From positions 1,612,001 through 1,676,000 of the forward strand of contig NZ_CP031055.1 of the NCBI RefSeq assembly GCF_003345295.1: a stretch of 64,000 nt of DNA, read 5' to 3'. Of the stretch, positions 62,428 to 64,000 are shown piece after piece. Position 1 is the stretch's first letter; each line of letters opens with the position of its first letter. Position numbers and translations under genes: made by a program. The DNA is from Vibrio splendidus (GTDB taxonomy: Bacteria > Pseudomonadota > Gammaproteobacteria > Enterobacterales > Vibrionaceae). The notes under the pieces were generated by a model. That model did not search any database, was not told the origin of the DNA, and worked only from the letters and a program-made list of their open reading frames with translations.

Positions 62428-62550
62428 GTTATAACGCCCAGCTAAGTAGCTGACAACGCTACCACTACACTTAAATTTACCACTTAAATCACTGAAACCA
62501 AACGGAGTTTAAAATGCCAAGCGTTGACAGTCTGCTTAAATGCTTGTAGC
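62428..62550 (-). other. attC site of the TM/beta-protein cassette
   Basis: Minus strand: GGCAGCTACAAGCATTTAAG, then ACTGTCAACGCTTGGC, a central spacer, GCGTTGTCAGC, and GGGCGTTATAAC at the end. The pattern, with CTGTCAACGC and GCGTTGTCAG arms, matches Vibrio (VCR-type) attC sites. It ends at GTTATAAC, where the next cassette begins. Confidence 0.88.
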
Positions 62551-62553
62551 TGC

Positions 62554-63108
62554 CTACCGAAAGCTAAATGGCCCTAATCTCACAATTGACGTCGTCAAAG
62601 TCACTGGGTTGTAGTCTATTTCTAACCCCATAAACGAGAACGAGAGTGACTGGATAGTACCTTCATTTATCCCTGCCCCCTCTGAGTGTGTTAGATCTAA
62701 ATCTTGGATTTGATCTTCAACTGGAGTACCCGCGCACCGAATAAACAACTTTATTTCTTGAGAAGGATTCAATCTTGCCGACTCGATACTCAACTCATTT
62801 TCGTTGTGTATCACTGTCATAGAAGTAGGAGATACCTCGAAATTTTCAATTGGTGCAGTTGTTTTCAGTCGCAGGATAATATTGTCCGTACCTTTATTAC
62901 CACGACTTGTAACCGTAATAGCTACTGGAGAATGAGGCATATCAGAGATGAATGATTCAGGCACACCAAAATCTGAAAGTTGCGATACCTCATAAGTTAA
63001 TTTTGCGACCTTACGTGTACTGAAGTGTGTATACATAGCCCAAAGTAGTGCTAGCGCAGCCACTACTGCGGAGCCAATTGAGACCATTGTTGCAGTATCC
63101 AATTCCAA
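62554..63108 (-). CDS. Small membrane-anchored beta-domain protein in an integron cassette
   Basis: 184 residues. TTG start with a well-placed GGAG site (an internal ATG 7 codons on has none). One N-terminal TM about 8-27, then a beta-rich domain about 60-175. No family recognised. The cassette begins GTTAGCTGCC and ends GGCAGCTACAAGC, complementary except for one missing base, confirming it as a unit. Confidence 0.65.
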   Translation of the reverse strand: MELDTATMVSIGSAVVAALALLWAMYTHFSTRKVAKLTYEVSQLSDFGVPESFISDMPHSPVAITVTSRGNKGTDNIILRLKTTAPIENFEVSPTSMTVIHNENELSIESARLNPSQEIKLFIRCAGTPVEDQIQDLDLTHSEGAGINEGTIQSLSFSFMGLEIDYNPVTLTTSIVRLGPFSFR

Positions 63109-63211
63109 GAACTATCTCCAAATAAACAGCTAAGTAAAAACAAGGGCATTCTAAAGTATAAGTTGCATATATGTCACTTCATGAATATATGTAAGACTTC
63201 CCGTTGGGGCA

Positions 63212-63305
63212 GCTAACGCCGCGTTAAGGTGTGAGCGGCGCTTGCCTATACTTTGAGCGAAGCGAAAACGGCAAGCGTTGCGAATCACTCTTAAATGCTT
63301 GTTAG
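63212..63305 (-). other. attC site of the DUF2806-like cassette
   Basis: Minus strand begins CTAACAAGCATTTAAGAGTG, continues TTCGCAACGCTTGCCGTTTTC, has the arm GGCAAGCGCC, and ends CTTAACGCGGCGTTAGC. Classic Vibrio attC of about 93 bp. The stop codon of the upstream cassette gene overlaps its first core. Confidence 0.92.
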
Positions 63306-64000
63306 GGTACTTTGATTGCTGATATATCTTCACTACCCCAGCCTTTTAAAACTTGTTCTTTGTAAATATTATTTTTCCTGCGATATATAATTTCAAAGAG
63401 CTCTCTTCCTGCGGCTGTCAGGTTACAATTTGAGAGTGAAAAGTATTTTTTATTTTCTGGCAAAGTCAGTTTGTATTTTTCATCGAAGTACTCTAATGAA
63501 AATGAACACAAGGGTATTCGATAACCATCCCATATGTTTATTTCAACTAATCCGCATGTTTGAAGAGTAACAAAATCACGAAACTCCAAAGCATCGATCC
63601 CCATAGAACCAATACCATCGTCATCTTTCTCTATTTGGGACAAGATCACCCATGATGACTCATGCTTCCACACATATTGGGCTAGATTTGAAAACAACTC
63701 CGCTTCATTTTTTTGCAGTGTTTTTAAAACTGATAATGTGCGAATAGAAAACGAGCCAGGTTCAGAGACTTCGCCAGCAAGAATCTTTGCCCATATCATT
63801 TGCATTGAGCTTCTACTAATATTCTGACAACTATCAAAAAAGTTTAGTAACCACTCTTCGTCTATCAGTTCTTCAGAAACTGAGTCTGGCAAGTTATCCA
63901 AAGACATTTCGATTATGGATTCAATGTTCTGCTGTCTAACAACTTCTTTATGGTTCAAGCGAGCTAAAGCTCTAGCTTCAATATCTGAAACCTCAACTCT
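63302..64000 (-). CDS. DUF2806/TIGR03899-like protein, 5' end beyond the window
   Basis: The reading frame is open from the right edge (reading EVSDIEARALARLNHKEVV near the edge) to a TAA at 63302, so at least 232 residues. The core NIESIIEMSLDNLPDSVSEE and MIWAKILAGEVSEPGSFSIRTL are features of the DUF2806 family. It is the first full cassette from the right, followed by its attC. Function unknown; the true start lies outside. Confidence 0.72.
   Translation of the reverse strand, partial: RVEVSDIEARALARLNHKEVVRQQNIESIIEMSLDNLPDSVSEELIDEEWLLNFFDSCQNISRSSMQMIWAKILAGEVSEPGSFSIRTLSVLKTLQKNEAELFSNLAQYVWKHESSWVILSQIEKDDDGIGSMGIDALEFRDFVTLQTCGLVEINIWDGYRIPLCSFSLEYFDEKYKLTLPENKKYFSLSNCNLTAAGRELFEIIYRRKNNIYKEQVLKGWGSEDISAIKVP

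Overview
The window looks like a chromosomal segment of a marine Vibrio, most likely of the Splendidus clade. This is inferred from gene content: a propionate (2-methylcitrate) operon with AcnD, a tctCBA operon, a zwf-pgl-gnd operon, a tandem glycine riboswitch before a sodium:amino-acid symporter as in V. cholerae, an aerolysin-type haemolysin, and Vibrio-type integron attC sites at the right end. No rRNA, tRNA or CRISPR array was seen.

Layout. 1-5.8 kb: leftward 2-methylcitrate operon (GntR regulator, prpB, prpC, acnD) with a cluster of GntR operators. 6.1-8.1 kb: divergent MFS exporter and AraC regulator. 8.2-11.3 kb: very large HD-GYP sensor. 11.8-15 kb: tctC-tctB-tctA, with a possible structured RNA between tctC and tctB. 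15.2-18.5 kb: TSUP exporter, small membrane protein, VF530-type protein and a second HD-GYP protein. 18.7-22.4 kb: zwf-pgl-gnd. 22.8-25.2 kb: CitA/CitB-type two-component system. 25.9-31.2 kb: small orphan protein, then TolC/HlyD/two ABC-2 permeases with no ATPase gene. 31.8-37 kb: two AGCS symporters, the second under a glycine riboswitch, with a coiled-coil membrane protein preceded by a hexanucleotide repeat between them. 37.4-40.7 kb: a ToxR-like membrane regulator overlapping a small membrane partner, then an aerolysin-family pore-forming toxin. 40.9-50.6 kb: LysE exporter, M32 carboxypeptidase, YdjM-like protein, TSUP, mesX-mesD methionine synthase pair, MarR with a membrane protein, TPR and CYTH proteins.

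50.7-56.5 kb is lower-density accessory DNA, almost all leftward: small membrane proteins, DJ-1/PfpI, YkgJ, RDD and LysE proteins. The LysE gene is flanked by degenerate attC-like sequences. It is followed by a wreck of a NUDIX gene, an IS5-family transposase fragment and a possible HigB start. 56.5-59.8 kb is a DASS transporter-histidine kinase-receiver operon. From about 60 kb to the right edge lie integron cassettes, all leftward. Two encode HEPN-motif proteins (candidate RNase or antiphage genes), one a small TM/beta protein and one a DUF2806-like protein that runs off the edge. One attC is broken by an IS110 remnant, and the terminal gene carries an in-frame amber codon. The orientation means the integrase, if present, lies to the right of the window and this is the distal, decaying end of the array.

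The best candidates for under-described biology are the HEPN cassettes, the ToxR-like pair next to the aerolysin, the tctC-tctB intergenic RNA, and the DASS-kinase-receiver operon.
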